A stretch of 64,000 nt of DNA from Phylloscopus collybita (taxonomy: Eukaryota > Chordata > Aves > Passeriformes > Phylloscopidae): positions 682,001 through 746,000 of the forward strand of contig JAJNNQ010000078.1 of the NCBI GenBank assembly GCA_027886175.1. Direction: 5' to 3'. Positions 36,185 to 47,579 of the stretch are shown here, one piece after another. A program made the position numbers and the translations under genes. Under the pieces are notes generated by a model. The model did no database searches, was not told where the DNA came from, and saw nothing but the letters and a program-made list of their open reading frames with translations. The first letter of the stretch is position 1. Every line of letters starts with the position of its first letter.

Positions 36185-36680
36185 GGATTTCCCCCAAAAC
36201 ACCTGGACTGCCCCAAAGAACACCTGGAATGTCCCCAAAAAACACCTGGAAATGCCTTGGGGACACCTGGATCACCCCTGGGAGACCTCAACCCCCACCA
36301 CAAAGACACCTGTATCCTCTCCAAAACCCACCTGGACCCCACCAAAACCCACCTGGATCACCCCAAAGATACCTGGATCCCCCTGAGAAGCATCTGGACC
36401 CACTCAGGAATACCTGGATCCTCCCTAAAACCCACCTAGATTCCCTCAAGGATGCCTGGATCCCCCCAAAGACATTTGGATACCCAAAAAAACACCTGGA
36501 GCCCCCAAAACCCACATGGACCCACCCAAAACCCACCTGGACCCACCCAAGACCCAACTGGATCCCTCCAAAGACACCTGGATCCCTCCCAAAACCCACC
36601 TGGACGGCCCAAAAATCCACCTGGATCTCACCAAACCCCACCTGGGACCCCCCCAACCCCCCCTGGACCCCCCAAACCCC
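36185..36680. repeat. 'cacctggatccccccaaa' minisatellite
   Basis: Tandem array of roughly 27-33-base units built on acctggatcc..ccaaaacccacctgga. It occupies the place where exon 1 of family copy 3 would be expected. Confidence 0.85.
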
Positions 36681-36939
36681 AACTGCCAACGAGATGGTCC
36701 TGGGGGTGGTTGGGGGGTCCCAGGTGGGGTTTGGGAGGTCCTGGGGGGATTAGGGGCAAGGGGGACAGCGGGGAGGGTGGCAGGGGGGACAATAGGCGAT
36801 GGCAGTGGGTGGCAGAGGGGGCAAGGGGGTGACAAAGGGACAGAGGGGACAGCTGAGCCCTCCAGGAAGGGGACAAAGGGCACCCCAGGAGGCCACAAGT
36901 GCCACAAAGTCCCTGCCACCTCCCCTGTCCCCTCCCCAG

Positions 36940-37950
36940 GTGCTGGAGGCACAGGTGGACGTGGTGGCCATCCTGGGTGAGCTGGCAGCCACCGTGACCG
37001 CGCCACGAAAGAGCTCCTGGCTGCTCCTGTACCCAGAGTCCCTGCACACAGACCTGAGGAAATTCATCTGGAGCCTCTGGGACGCCCTGGACCACGGTGA
37101 CATCACCTCCCTGTGCCAGCGCAGTGTCACCCCCCTGAGCCAGGCTGTGACCGCCCTCAGGGACACCCCAGGAGCCACCTGGGCCGATGCCAGAGCCACA
37201 GCCAGAGCCTGGCAGGAGTTGATGAATGTGAAGAATGGGAACTGGGACCATCTGTGGTGGGAGGCCTTGGAGATCCTCAACACCTTGGAGGACAAGGCCA
37301 CCACTGAGGACACCAATGAGGACACCGCCAAGGTCACTGCCACCGGCCTGGCCGGGGACCTGCGGGACGAGACCCCCCAGTGCTCAGGGACAGCTGGGGA
37401 CAGCCTGGTGGCCACGGCCCGGCAGCAGTCGGTGGCCCTGGCCTCGGTGGTGGCCACACACGATGGCCACACACGCCCCATGGTGGCAGCCACCAAGGCC
37501 AGGGAAGAGGCTGTGGTGGCCACCAGGCAGGCGAGGCCGGCCACCTTGAGGGAGCAGTGAGTGAAGGAGGCCCTGGGGCTGCTGGGGCGCTTGATGAACA
37601 CGTGTGATGAAACCGTTGTGTTCTCCTAGGAGCTGCACGCTCAGCTCTGGTACATGGAGGTCACCCAGAAGGGGACAGAGGTGGTGTCCCCCGATGACCT
37701 CAAGGACTTGGAGGCCAAGGTGGCCAAGTCTGAGGAACTGTGGGAGGCGAGCGCCCGCCTGACCCGGGATCACCTGCTGGTGGCACTTGGGGAAATCGAC
37801 TTCCTCCTCTCCAGTCCCTATGGTGGCTCCAGTGGCCCTGGTGGCCCCCGTGGCTGCATGGTGGCCAAACTGTGTCAAAGAGCCAAAGAGGACATCCCAA
37901 GGCTGCTGGAGATCAGTGATGACACCGATGTGACATCATCAGGGCAGTGA
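36940..37950 (+). pseudogene. Unrecognised alanine-rich helical protein family, copy 3 (premature stops)
   Basis: Closest relative of copy 1. Exon 2 begins at 36,940 after cctccccag and reads VLEAQVDVVAILGELAATVTAPRKSSW, LYPESLHTDLRKFIWSLWDALDHGD and onward in one frame. A TGA at 37,558 replaces a glutamine-type codon of the other copies, and a TAG follows at about 37,627. The same frame then continues from ELHAQLWYMEVTQKG through ELWEASARLTRDHLLVALGEIDF to a stop at 37,948. No exon 1 is found upstream, where a minisatellite lies instead. Probably a pseudogene, unless splicing removes the two stops. Confidence 0.6.
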
Positions 37951-38019
37951 CATCATCAGGAACATCGCTGGTGCCACTTGTCCCCTCACCCCGCAGTGTT
38001 TGAGACAGTTTATGTGGCA

Positions 38020-38540
38020 CTGATGGAAATGGCAGCGTGATAAATTGATTTTGTATCCTTGGCCTTAGCAAAATACTGAAATGGAGACTGCACAATGCTA
38101 AAATGCTTCTGTAATGTAACAATTTTAACTTATTTTTATATTATAACTGACTCAGAGAATGGTGTAAAACAATTCTGTCATTTCCCACACCTGCAGGCTG
38201 GTGATAACAGTGACAGAAACCAAAGAAAGAGAAACAGAAGCCAGAGAAGAATTTATTGATTTACCAGAGAATGTGGAACAACAGGGTGGGACCAGAAGAA
38301 ATAAAATACATGGACCTGCAGCACAGGATGTCCTGCAGACAAGTCAGAGGTTGGAACCAAACGAGAGAGTTCCTGGAACATCCAAAGCTCACAGGAATAT
38401 TTGAATGATGCCCGAACTCATGGATGTGTGTGTGCCCCAGCAATGGAGCCCTGCACAGAGAACATTGTTCTAAAACACCCCAGTGCTGGATATTGTCCCT
38501 TTTTCATCCCTGATTAAACTTGTAACAATTTCAAAGAGTG
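38020..38540. repeat. LTR-like interspersed repeat (right arm)
   Basis: Mirror copy of 26,820-27,330, with tgattaaacttg near 38,511. Confidence 0.6.
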
Positions 38541-39530
38541 AGCTTTGTTTTTCACACCTGACTGTGATTTGGGGGGCCGGGGGGGTCCCGGGCAGCCCCC
38601 GCCACCCCCGATCACGGCCCCGCTGCTGAGCACTGACCCCGCCCCGGGGGGCACCGGGACCCCCCAAAATCCGCACCCACAGCCCTTGCAGTGGAGCTGG
38701 GGCCTGGAGAGGCTCCTGGAACAGAGGCTGGACAGAGTGAAATGAACAAATCAGGGATTTATGGAAAGGGTTCAAAGGATTCACCCGGGGCAGCACAAGA
38801 GCCCAGACAGGGGCACACCCAGGATGGGCCTGAAATGGACCCAAGATGGATCCTGGTCACGACTTTCACTCTTTTAGAAGTTTTGGTTCATTTCCATACT
38901 GGGGTTAATTGTCCAATTACACTTCAGGTGATGCAGTCCCACTGTCCCAGATTACTCTCCTCAATTCCCTGCTGTTTGCACTTTTTGGGCCCAAAGCAGC
39001 AGCAGTGCCCTTGGTTCTGGGGCTGGACAGGGAATTGTTTTGTCTGAGTGAGCTCTGAGGAGAACTTGCTCACTCTTTGTCTGAAATTCAGAGTCCCACA
39101 CCAGTGCAGCTGTAGGACTAAAACCCCAAACTGAGCCCGAGCAGGATCTCTCCCTCATGAGCCCTTGAGGTGCCCTTTGACGGTGAAACTCAGCCTGGAA
39201 AAACTGCTACACAGTGTTCCTGTCCCAGGCTGGGATGGAGGTGAATTGGGCCTCAGTCTCCCCCAGCTGATGCATTCCCAGTTTCAGACATGAAGCCCAA
39301 GGCAGCGTGTCCTGCTCTGACAGACACCGCTGCCCTCCTTGCCTTCCTTTGGGCACTTCAGAAGGAGCGAGTCTGTCCCAGCCGTGCCCTGCAGGCTGAC
39401 CCTGCTCTGCCTTCAGAGGAGCAGCCTGGGCAGGAAAGCTCTGCTGGGCCCCCAGAGTTCCGGCCACAGCTCCCGGCAGAGGGGAAAGCCCTGGAGAGCT
39501 GCCAGAGGTGCCGGGCGTGTTGGCACTGAC

Positions 39531-39579
39531 CTCTCCTGCAGCGGCCCTGCCGAGTCCTTTATGAACCGTCCCGAAAGCC
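39531..39579 (-). pseudogene. Fossil PAK-like kinase exon (glycine loop), right arm
   Basis: Mirror of the exon at 25,779, also 49 nt with AG and GT flanks. It differs at the Met codon of the loop, which is ACG (Thr) here. Confidence 0.72.
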
Positions 39580-39843
39580 CTGGAGACAGAAGAGCAGAGA
39601 AGAAAGAAGCGGCGCTTTAGACGGGCTCTGCACAGGGCAGAGACTCGGCTCCCTTGGGCTGAACTCCGGCATTTCTCGGGAACCTCGGCTGAGGAGCGGC
39701 CCCGGCGCTGGGCCCGGCCCGGGCAGGAGGCCCAGGAACCGCTGCTGCCCGGAACCGCCGGGAGCTCGGGGGGAGCGGGGCCGGAGGGCGCTGGGAGCTG
39801 GGGGGGAGGCCGGGATGGAGCAGGGACCCCCCTGCAACCCCGG

Positions 39844-40391
39844 CAGGAGCCCAGGCAGGAGCAGGGGATGCTGAAGAGAGGCCCCGAGCCCGTGGGGAGT
39901 CCCTGCAGAGCCGTGGAAGTGGCTCCTGGTGGACCCTGTGAGCCCATGGGGATCCCCGCTGGAGCCGCCTGTTCCTGAGGGACCGTGTCCCGTGAGAGGG
40001 GCCCCGGGCTGGAGCAGGACAAGGATTCCTGTCTGCCAGGGGGAAGCAGTGACATGACCTGGCTGTGACCCCCATCCCCTGTGCCTCAGGGTGGGGAGGG
40101 AGAGGGAATGGAGGATAAAGGGGAGCCGAGGAAGGGGGGAGAGGTGGAGGGAAGATGTTTTCGTGGGAATTCTTTTCCTTCTCTTTTTCTTTCTCTGATT
40201 TGTTTGACAATAAATTCAGTTGATGTCCCTGAGTCAAGTGTGTTGTGCCCATGACCAGTGACTGAACTCTCCCCACCCTTATCCAGACCCTCGAGCCTTT
40301 CCTTATGTGTTCTGTTCCCTGCCCAGGGTGAGGAGGGCAGTGACAGGTTTTGGCCTCTCTTCAGCATCCCCTGCTCCTGCCTGGGCTCCTG
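39844..40391. repeat. Foldback element with perfect 40-bp inverted ends (right arm)
   Basis: Bases 39,844-39,883 are the exact reverse complement of 40,352-40,391. AATAAA lies at 40,209-40,214 on + inside. Confidence 0.85.
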
Positions 40392-40397
40392 CTGGTT

Positions 40398-40703
40398 ACC
40401 ATCATCATGCACCTGCTCAATGTCCTGCCCATGTCACAGTGGCGCAGGAGAGATTTCCTGCCGCGACTGGTGGATATCATCGATACCCTGGGCTTCTGTG
40501 TGCGAGCCAAAAGCCTCAACCACTTCATTGTGGGTAACCGGAGGCTCCCTCGGGACATCCGTTTGCCCCGAGATGTTCAAATGGGTGAGACCTGCAATCT
40601 CCTCCAGCACCTGGCGCAGCAATCGGCCGCCCACAGGCAGGCGATGAGTGAGTACCAGGCTCTGCGACAGTGGTTCCAAAGAATCCTTCTGGCTGAACAC
40701 TGA
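40398..40703 (+). pseudogene. ITPRIPL1-like copy 4, C-terminal fragment (inverted)
   Basis: Mirror of copy 3. It starts at the same truncation point (accat.atcatgcac) and ends RILLAEH plus stop at 40,701-40,703. The frame is open, with a few substitutions (NVLPMSQW for NVVPVSQW). Confidence 0.85.
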
Positions 40704-42665
40704 ATCAGTGAAGGCCAGGAGTCACGGCCAGGAGCACAGAGCTGTGCTTGGGCTGCTCCCATCTGGCAGCAGAGATCCACCTCCCAGCACAAATTTGGTG
40801 CTGGAAGGAGAAGAGGATGCGTGCAAAGGCTCCGGCCAAGGTCCCACAGCCTCTCCTGACACCTCAGCCGGTGGAGGGTCATGGGAGGATTTATTCTACC
40901 TCCTTGTATCATTTCATTCTCCAAAAAAAGGCACCCAGATCTGCATAAGGCCCTGCTCATGGATGAACTCGGCAGCTCCTGAAAAAGCACATGAAGAGAG
41001 CACACGCCACACATGCAGGGCCAAACGCCACGTGCAACATGCAGTTGTTCCTGGCCTTTGGGAAGGGCCAAATATTGGAGAATGAAAGTAGCAGGAATGT
41101 GGGACAGAAGAAAGAAACTGGGCAAAAAGGACCAAGAGGATAAATCAGCGCTGCTTGCCCGGGACCAGTCAATGGATGGACTCTCCTTGTCTCCAGAACA
41201 GACACCTTTAGGACGGCATTGGAACCAACTGTGTTGGAGATGACTTGAAATTTTGTACATATAAGCATCTAGGTTTTTATTTCATGGATATATATGTCTT
41301 GTATATAGAAATTATATACCGTAGGCTTTATTAATTATCTTATAGAATAGTAAAATTCAATAAAACAATAAACTAATATTAAAAAATTCTAAGAGAGGGG
41401 CAAAGGAACAATTTTGTGATTGATCTACACAGCACTGGGAGGGGACCATTCAAATCCAGGTCTCCAGCATTGAAAATGCTAAAGCTTTTCCTGGTGCTAA
41501 AAAACTCCAAACAAAACACAAATAGTAACCCCAAACCCAAGCAGTAATGTTTGAATTTTCTGTGATTGACGGCTGAGAGAAGCTGCTGGGCAGTGCTGAT
41601 GGTCTTTTGTCTGCACACTCCTTGTCTTTGCTCATCTCAGGGCTCCACAAAGCCACCTGAGGGTTTCTTCCTGCTCTTGCCTGTGCTGAGACCAAAGAGC
41701 CTTTGGGTGCCCAGGGCTGTAAGCAGCAGAGCTGGTGAAAGTCACTGCATGCCAACGCAGCCTTCCCCTCCAAGGCTCCAAAAGTGCAAGGGCAGAAAGC
41801 TGTAGCCTCAGCTGGATTTGGCCAGAGGTCCCCTCTTCACTGTCACGCCTTGCAGGTTAGCAAAATCCCCACGGACAGTGCTGGGGACATTCCAGCACTG
41901 ACTTTCACTCCAAACCTTTCCATTTCCTACAAGAAATATTCTGATTTTTCCTTCTGCTTGGAATGGGATGGATTATTCCCTTAGCTGATGGCTTTGGCAC
42001 AAAGCTTCTCCTCACACAGAAACGCTTCTGGGCAACCTGAAACTCTTGTGGCCAACTGACAATCCCTTTTGTCCCACTGGATCATGGGAAGTACAGTGCA
42101 AAAAGCAGCACCTTTCTCTCCTCTGCGAGGAGCTGGCTTCACAGCCCAACCTCCTGACACCATGCAGGTGGTCCCAGAGGGGAGGTTGTAGCTTGGTGGG
42201 GATCAATCTATTAGCCCAGGGAACAAACAACATGACCAGAGGAAAATGACCTCAGGTTGCACCGCATGAGCTTTTGATGGGATCTCGAGGAAATATTCCT
42301 GCAACAAAAAAGATATCAAGCTTTGGAACAGGCTGCCTGGGGAAAAGGCTGAGTCACAAACCTCAGAAAGGTTGAAAATTCATGGGCATGTGGCGTTTGG
42401 GGACCTGGCTGATTGGTGCAGTAGGCAGTGTTAAGTTTGCCCTTGGGCTGTGTGATCTTCAGGGACTTTTTCCCCCTCGCTGACTCCAGGATTGAAGTGC
42501 AGCTCAAGCAGTGACGAATCAAAACTTCCACTCAATGATCCTCAAGGGTGCCTTCCAATATGGCTATCTAGGAGATTGCCAACCTTCTAACACCATGCAG
42601 ATGGTCCCAGAAGGGAAATTGTAGTTCAGTGGGTGTCATTCTATTAGCCCAGTGGACAAACAAGA

Positions 42666-43232
42666 TGTCTTGGTTCGGAAAGACAGGTATCAGCCAGGCA
42701 AAGCTGGAGTTTCCTTTAGAATGGGGAATGTAAACCCCTCACCCCCGCCAAATTATAATTTTGCAATTAAGGGCTTTCAGGCAAAGATTTGGGAATAGGA
42801 ATAACAGTTCTTTACTAGGAATATTAACAATACAAATGTAGTAGAAAAACAAAACCGCCCAACCAAACCAGCAAACAAACAGCAATTTTGGAAAACCCTG
42901 TCAGAGTCAGAGCTAAAACCTGACACCCTGCTGGTCAGGGTGTTGGAAGCAGTCCAAAAGTGAGTCCTCCTGGAGTGGCAGATGTGGTTCTGGTGGAGTA
43001 GAGATGATCCTGTAGAACAAAGGTCCAGTGGTGGTGAGAAGGGGTCCAGTGGTGGTGAGAAGGGTCCAGTCCTCCTCCAGGAACTGGGTGTAGCTGGATG
43101 CCTTCTTGTTCCTGTGGCTCAGTTTTATCCAGGTAGGAATGTTTGGCTCCCCACACTGGGTGGAGCATCTCACAATAGGATGATGGAATGTGGATGTGTT
43201 AGTTTTGGGGAGGTGTTAATGGCCCATTAGCA
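42666..43232 (-). mobile_element. 3' LTR of the ERVL-like element
   Basis: Bounded on + by TGTCTTGG and ...CATTAGCA. A possible polypurine tract (ccccct on +) lies just outside at about 43,242-43,247. It is homologous over its first ~250 bases to the solo LTR at 4,919. It contains a double ggtccagtggtggtgagaag direct repeat at 43,021-43,065. Confidence 0.65.
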
Positions 43233-43509
43233 GAAAAATATCCCCCTGGAGGGAGGACCAGTGGTGAAAGACATAAGAAACAATGCCCTACCTGGTTTTA
43301 ACAGTCGGCCCATTATCAGAAGTCATCAGCCCCTCTCCTCCCCAGAGTTACAAGAGATAAAGAAAAAACTCCCCAACTGCTTTCAACAAATGGAAATAGA
43401 ATACACACCCCTGGCTCCACAACCTAACATATTATCCACCCTTTATTCTATTATCATCTGAATCATACCTAAAACAATAAACCCTACTATACAGAATGAA
43501 CCCTTATAC

Positions 43510-44380
43510 TCAGTTCTCACTTAGGATTAGGTTTCCCTGTGGTACACAACTGGTTTCTCCATCTTTCTGCATTACCCACCAAGTGTAACCAGGTCCTTGA
43601 GCAAAAACAATCCCACGGGTGGGTTCACCTTTGCCCAAGGTGGGATTTACCCAAACAGTCTTTCCTAAGACACCTCTCATATGTACCACAGGGACTTTGT
43701 CTCCATCCACTGTGTGCAAAGGGGTAGACTGGGCCAGACCAGCTCGATTGATGGAGCCTCAGGTGTTGATCATCCAGGTGGCCTTTGCTAAGTTCACTTC
43801 CCAATTTTTGAAGGTCCCCCCAAGTGCCTTCAGGGTGGTTTTAAGCAGTCCATTGCACCGTTCAACTTTCCTGGCAGCTGGTGCATGATAAGGGATGTGA
43901 TATATCCATTCAATGCCGTGTTCCTTAGCCCAGGTGTTTATAAGGCTGTTCCTGAAATGGGTCCCATTGTCTGGCTCGATTCTCTCAGGGGGTGCCATGT
44001 CTCCACAGGACTTGTTTTTCCAGGCCAAGGTTGGTGTTCAGGGCAGTGGCATGAGGCACAGGGTAAGTCTCCAGCCATCCAGTGGTGGCTTCCACCATGG
44101 TCAGCACGTAGCGCTCGCCTTGGTGGGTTTGGGGCAGAGTGATGTAGTCAATCTGCCAGGCCTCCCCATACTTATATTTGGACCATCGCCCACCATACCA
44201 GAGGGGCTTCACCCGCTTGGTCTGCTTGATGGCAGCACATGTCTCACAGTCATGGATAACCTGAGAAATACTGTCCATGGTTAGATCCACCCCTCGGTCT
44301 CGTGCCCACTTATAGGTGGCAACTCTGCCCTGATGACCTAAAGCATCATGGGCCCATTGAGTTATGAACAACTCTCCCTT
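43510..44380 (-). pseudogene. ERVL-like integrase remnant
   Basis: Three overlapping frame segments (44,371-43,985; 44,028-43,759; 43,719-43,510). Visible are the N-terminal zinc-binding His and Cys residues (DALGHQG, CETCAAIK), and catalytic-core motifs WQIDYI, PDNGTHF and KVERCNG. The C-terminal part ends GNLILSEN. At least two frame changes interrupt it. Confidence 0.85.
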
Positions 44381-44446
44381 GTGTTGTCAATCTAAGTCTA
44401 TCTTTGACAGCTCTATCTTTGCAGCCTGATCTTCCTGCTCATTGTT

Positions 44447-44935
44447 TCACTGCTCCTCATTTCCTTGTCCCCAACTCCTGAGGACAAGGGCATCTACATG
44501 GTGGACTTTCACAGGTAGCTTCTCTACCCGAGTGGCAATGTCTTTCCACTCATCAGCAGCCCAGATTGGTTTTCCCCTACGCTGCCAGTTGGCCTTTTTC
44601 CACCTTTCCAGCCAGCCCCACAGAGCATTGGCTACCATCCACGAATCAGTGTAGAGGTAGAGCTTTGGCCACTTCTCTCTTTCAGCAATGGCCAGGGCCA
44701 ATTGAACAGCTTTGAGTTCGGCAGGCTGGCTTGACCCACCTTGTCCTTCAGTGGCTTGTGCAACCTGTCTTGTGGGGCTCCATACGGCTGCTTTCCACTT
44801 CCGGTTCATCCCTACGATGCGACAGGAACCATCAGTGAAAAGAGCGTAGCGTGTTTCTTCTGCTGGCAGTTGGTTGTATGGTGGAGCTTCTTCAGCATGT
44901 GTCACTTGCTTTGTCAGTGAGACCAAAGTTTTCAC
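44447..44935 (-). pseudogene. ERVL-like RNase H remnant
   Basis: Contains the acidic residues of retroviral RNase H in FTDGSC, PAELKAV and YTDSWMV, followed by a WL-rich stretch. The single frame has a stop before the integrase part. Confidence 0.85.
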
Positions 44936-46175
44936 CTTCTGACCAATTGGTAATTATTTCCAAAATCCCAGGGCGATTCGGGTTTCCAATATGGGCACAC
45001 TGAGTGATGAGGGAGATCCATTTACTCCATGTAGCATTGGTGGCGTGGTGGGTAGAGGGAACCTTTCCTTTAAACATCCACCCCAGCACTGGTAGTCGAG
45101 GTGCCAGGAGGAGTTGTGCTTCAGTGCCAATCACCTCTGAGGCGGCTTGAACTCCTTCATAGGCAGCCAAAATTTCGTTCTCCATGGGAGTGTAATTGGC
45201 TTCGGACCCTCTGTAGCTTTGGCTCCAGAATCCCAGGGGCCGGCCTTGAGTCTCCCCAGGCACCTTCTGCCAAAGGCTCCAGGACAGACCATGGCTCCTG
45301 GCTGCAGAGTAGAGCACATTCCTCACTTCAGGTCCCATCTTGACTGGGCCAAGGGCTATTGCATGAGCGATCTCCTGCTTGATCTGTGCAAAGGCGTTGT
45401 TACAAAGTGAAAATTGTTCTTCTTGCAGGTGACCAGGTAGAAAGGGCCCACTATCTGGCTGTACTTGGGAATGTGCATTTCCAAAAACCTATGGCACCTA
45501 GAAAAGTTTGCGTTTCCTTCTTGCTGCTTGGTGGAGACATCGCTGTTATCTTATTGATGACCTCAATAAGTGGGTTGTATGCCCAGGAAGGGAATGATAA
45601 CCAGTGCTAGAGGGGCCCTGCCTCACTCTAGCAGTGGGAATCTGACACCGTCCATCTTGCCATTTTACCCCCAGGAACTGCATCTCTTGGGCAGGTCCCC
45701 TGACTTTGCTCTTCTTGATGGCAAAGCTGGCTTCCAGGATAATTTGGATGATCTTTCCTTTCTCAAAGACTTCCACTGCCATGTTCCCCCACACAATGAT
45801 GTCATCAATGTATTGTAGATGTTCCGGAGCCTCGCCCTTTTCCAGTGCAGCCTGGATCAGTGGGCACATAGTGGGGCTCTGCTTCCATGCCTGGGGCAGT
45901 CGGTTCCAGGTGTACTGCATGCCCCTCCAGGTGAAAGCAAACTGAGGCCTGCATCCTGCAGCCAGAGGAATGGAGAAAATGTCAATAGTGGTGTACCACT
46001 TTGCTGCCTTGGACTCCAGCTTGTACTGGAGTTCCAGCAAGTCCGGCACAGCAGCGCTCAGCGGTGAAGTCACTTCATTCAGGCCACGATAGCCCACAGT
46101 CAATCTCCATTCTCTGTCAGACTTGTGCAAAGGCCAAATGGGGCTGTTGAAGAGTGAGTGGGTTTTGCTGACCAC
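44892..46175 (-). pseudogene. ERVL-like reverse transcriptase and connection remnants
   Basis: The polymerase part (46,175-45,546) holds WRLTVGYRGLNEV and the active-site YIDDIIV. The connection part (45,338-44,892) holds PLGFWSQSY and NYTPMENEILAAYEGV. The frames differ and the thumb between them is scrambled. An inverted repeat with 46,717-46,764 lies at 45,577-45,624. Confidence 0.85.
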
Positions 46176-46193
46176 CCCTTGGCTCTCCAGTTC

Positions 46194-46679
46194 TCAGATC
46201 ATCTTGTGGATGGGGATCATGGCATCTCGATTTGTCTGATACTGCCGGCGGTGCACCGTCGAGGTGGCAACGGGTACTTGTTGCTCTTCTACCTTCAGAA
46301 GTCCTACTGCAGATGGGTTCTCTGATAGCCCAGGCAAGGTGTTCAATTGCCTAATGCCCTCTGCCTCCACAGCAGCTATCCCAAAAGCCCATCTGAGTCC
46401 CTCAGGGTCTCTGTAATAGCCATTCCTGAGGAAGTCTATGCCCAGAGCACAGGGGGCCTCTGGGCCAGTCACAATCGGATGTTTCTGCCCCTCCTTCCTG
46501 GTCAGGCTCACGTTGGCTTCCAACAGAGTCAACTGCTGTGATCCCCCCGTCACCCCGGCAATGGAAACAGGTTCTGCCCCCACATGTCCTGATGGCATCA
46601 GGGTGCACTGCACACCAGTGTCAACCAAAGCTTCATATTTCTGTGGCTCTGATGTGCCAGGCCATCGGAACCACACCAT
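46194..46679 (-). pseudogene. ERVL-like protease remnant
   Basis: The aspartic-protease motif appears as ALVDTG, followed by GIDFLR. It is separated from the RT frame by a stop near 46,193. Confidence 0.75.
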
Positions 46680-46779
46680 CCAAAAGACCCGGTTCTCCTG
46701 TGCCTCTTCCTGGCTAGAGGCAGGGCCCCTCTAGCAATGGTTATCATTCCTTTCCTGGGCATACATGGTAGAGGTTCCT

Positions 46780-47530
46780 TCAAGGCGATTCAACATCATC
46801 TTCATTTCTGTAATACCTGACAACTTGGACATGGGAGGCTGAGGCCACCTTCATTTTAGTGGAACCCCCTCGGTGAGTGTTTCTCTCCTTGAGTTCATAC
46901 ACCTGTGCTGCCAGGACAGAAGTGGGTTTTCCATCCCACATTCCCATGTCTTCCCCATGGTCACACAGATAAAACCACAGGTCAGCTCTTGGGGTGTACC
47001 CTCTCTCTCTAGCTGCGGGTCGTTGGGCTCTGACTTCAGGGCCTGTAACTCGCACGGGTGCTGCACTCATCTTCCTCATCTCCTCCCTCATTTCCTCTTT
47101 GAGTTCTTTAACCACAGCAGAGATATGAGCCTGCATTGGGCCATTGATCACACTCTCATGATTCCTAAGCTTATTGGCAACAGACCCCACTGTCTCTCGA
47201 TTGTCCTCAGCATTAACTGCTGCAATGAAGGTGGTGTACTGAGATGGCCCCAGATTTGCCAGATTCCACCACATCTGCCCTGTACATCTCACCTTGTCGG
47301 GGTCATTATCATGCTGCCCACTCCTCCCAAAAAGTACCTCCAATACTGCCACTTCCCTCAGCTGTTGGATTCCTTCCTCAAGGGTCTTCCAGCACATTCT
47401 ATGGTGGTGCTCCTGCATTCTTCCTCTGTGGACAAATCTCTCTCTCACACTCATTAAAAGCCACTCCCAAAGGGAAAGGGCGATTGGATTTCTCCAATAC
47501 CTCTGTGGGCCCAGCCCTGCAGAGAGCTGG
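46780..47530 (-). pseudogene. ERVL-like gag remnant
   Basis: A 224-codon frame (47,454-46,780) with a helical capsid-like stretch (WWNLANLGPSQYTTFIAAVN), extended upstream in another frame to about 47,530 (PFPLGVAFNECER). The assignment rests mainly on position upstream of protease. Confidence 0.6.
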
Positions 47531-47579
47531 CTTGAAAATAATTAGCTGGACGGCAAGGTCAGATGTGTCTTGATAAATC

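Larger units (their letters stand above)
36800..42580. repeat. Right arm of the large inverted duplication
   Basis: Reverse-order counterpart of 20,480-28,560: family copy 3, LTR-like repeat, fossil kinase exon, foldback element, ITPRIPL1-like fragment and its 3' flank. It lacks the 2.4-kb insertion found in the left arm. Homology to the unit continues to about 42,575 (gagattgcc), after which a further short piece of the same flank (42,580-42,665) is cut by the ERVL-like LTR. Confidence 0.88.
42666..47530 (-). mobile_element. Decayed ERVL-like endogenous retrovirus
   Basis: Reading on the minus strand, gag-like, protease, reverse transcriptase, RNase H and integrase remnants follow in retroviral order, then a 3' LTR at low coordinates. 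There is no env between integrase and LTR, which fits ERVL. Frames are broken by several stops and shifts, so it is inactive. A matching 5' LTR is not found beyond 47,530, so that end is truncated. It inserted in or next to a further partial copy of the ITPRIPL1-like flank. Confidence 0.85.
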
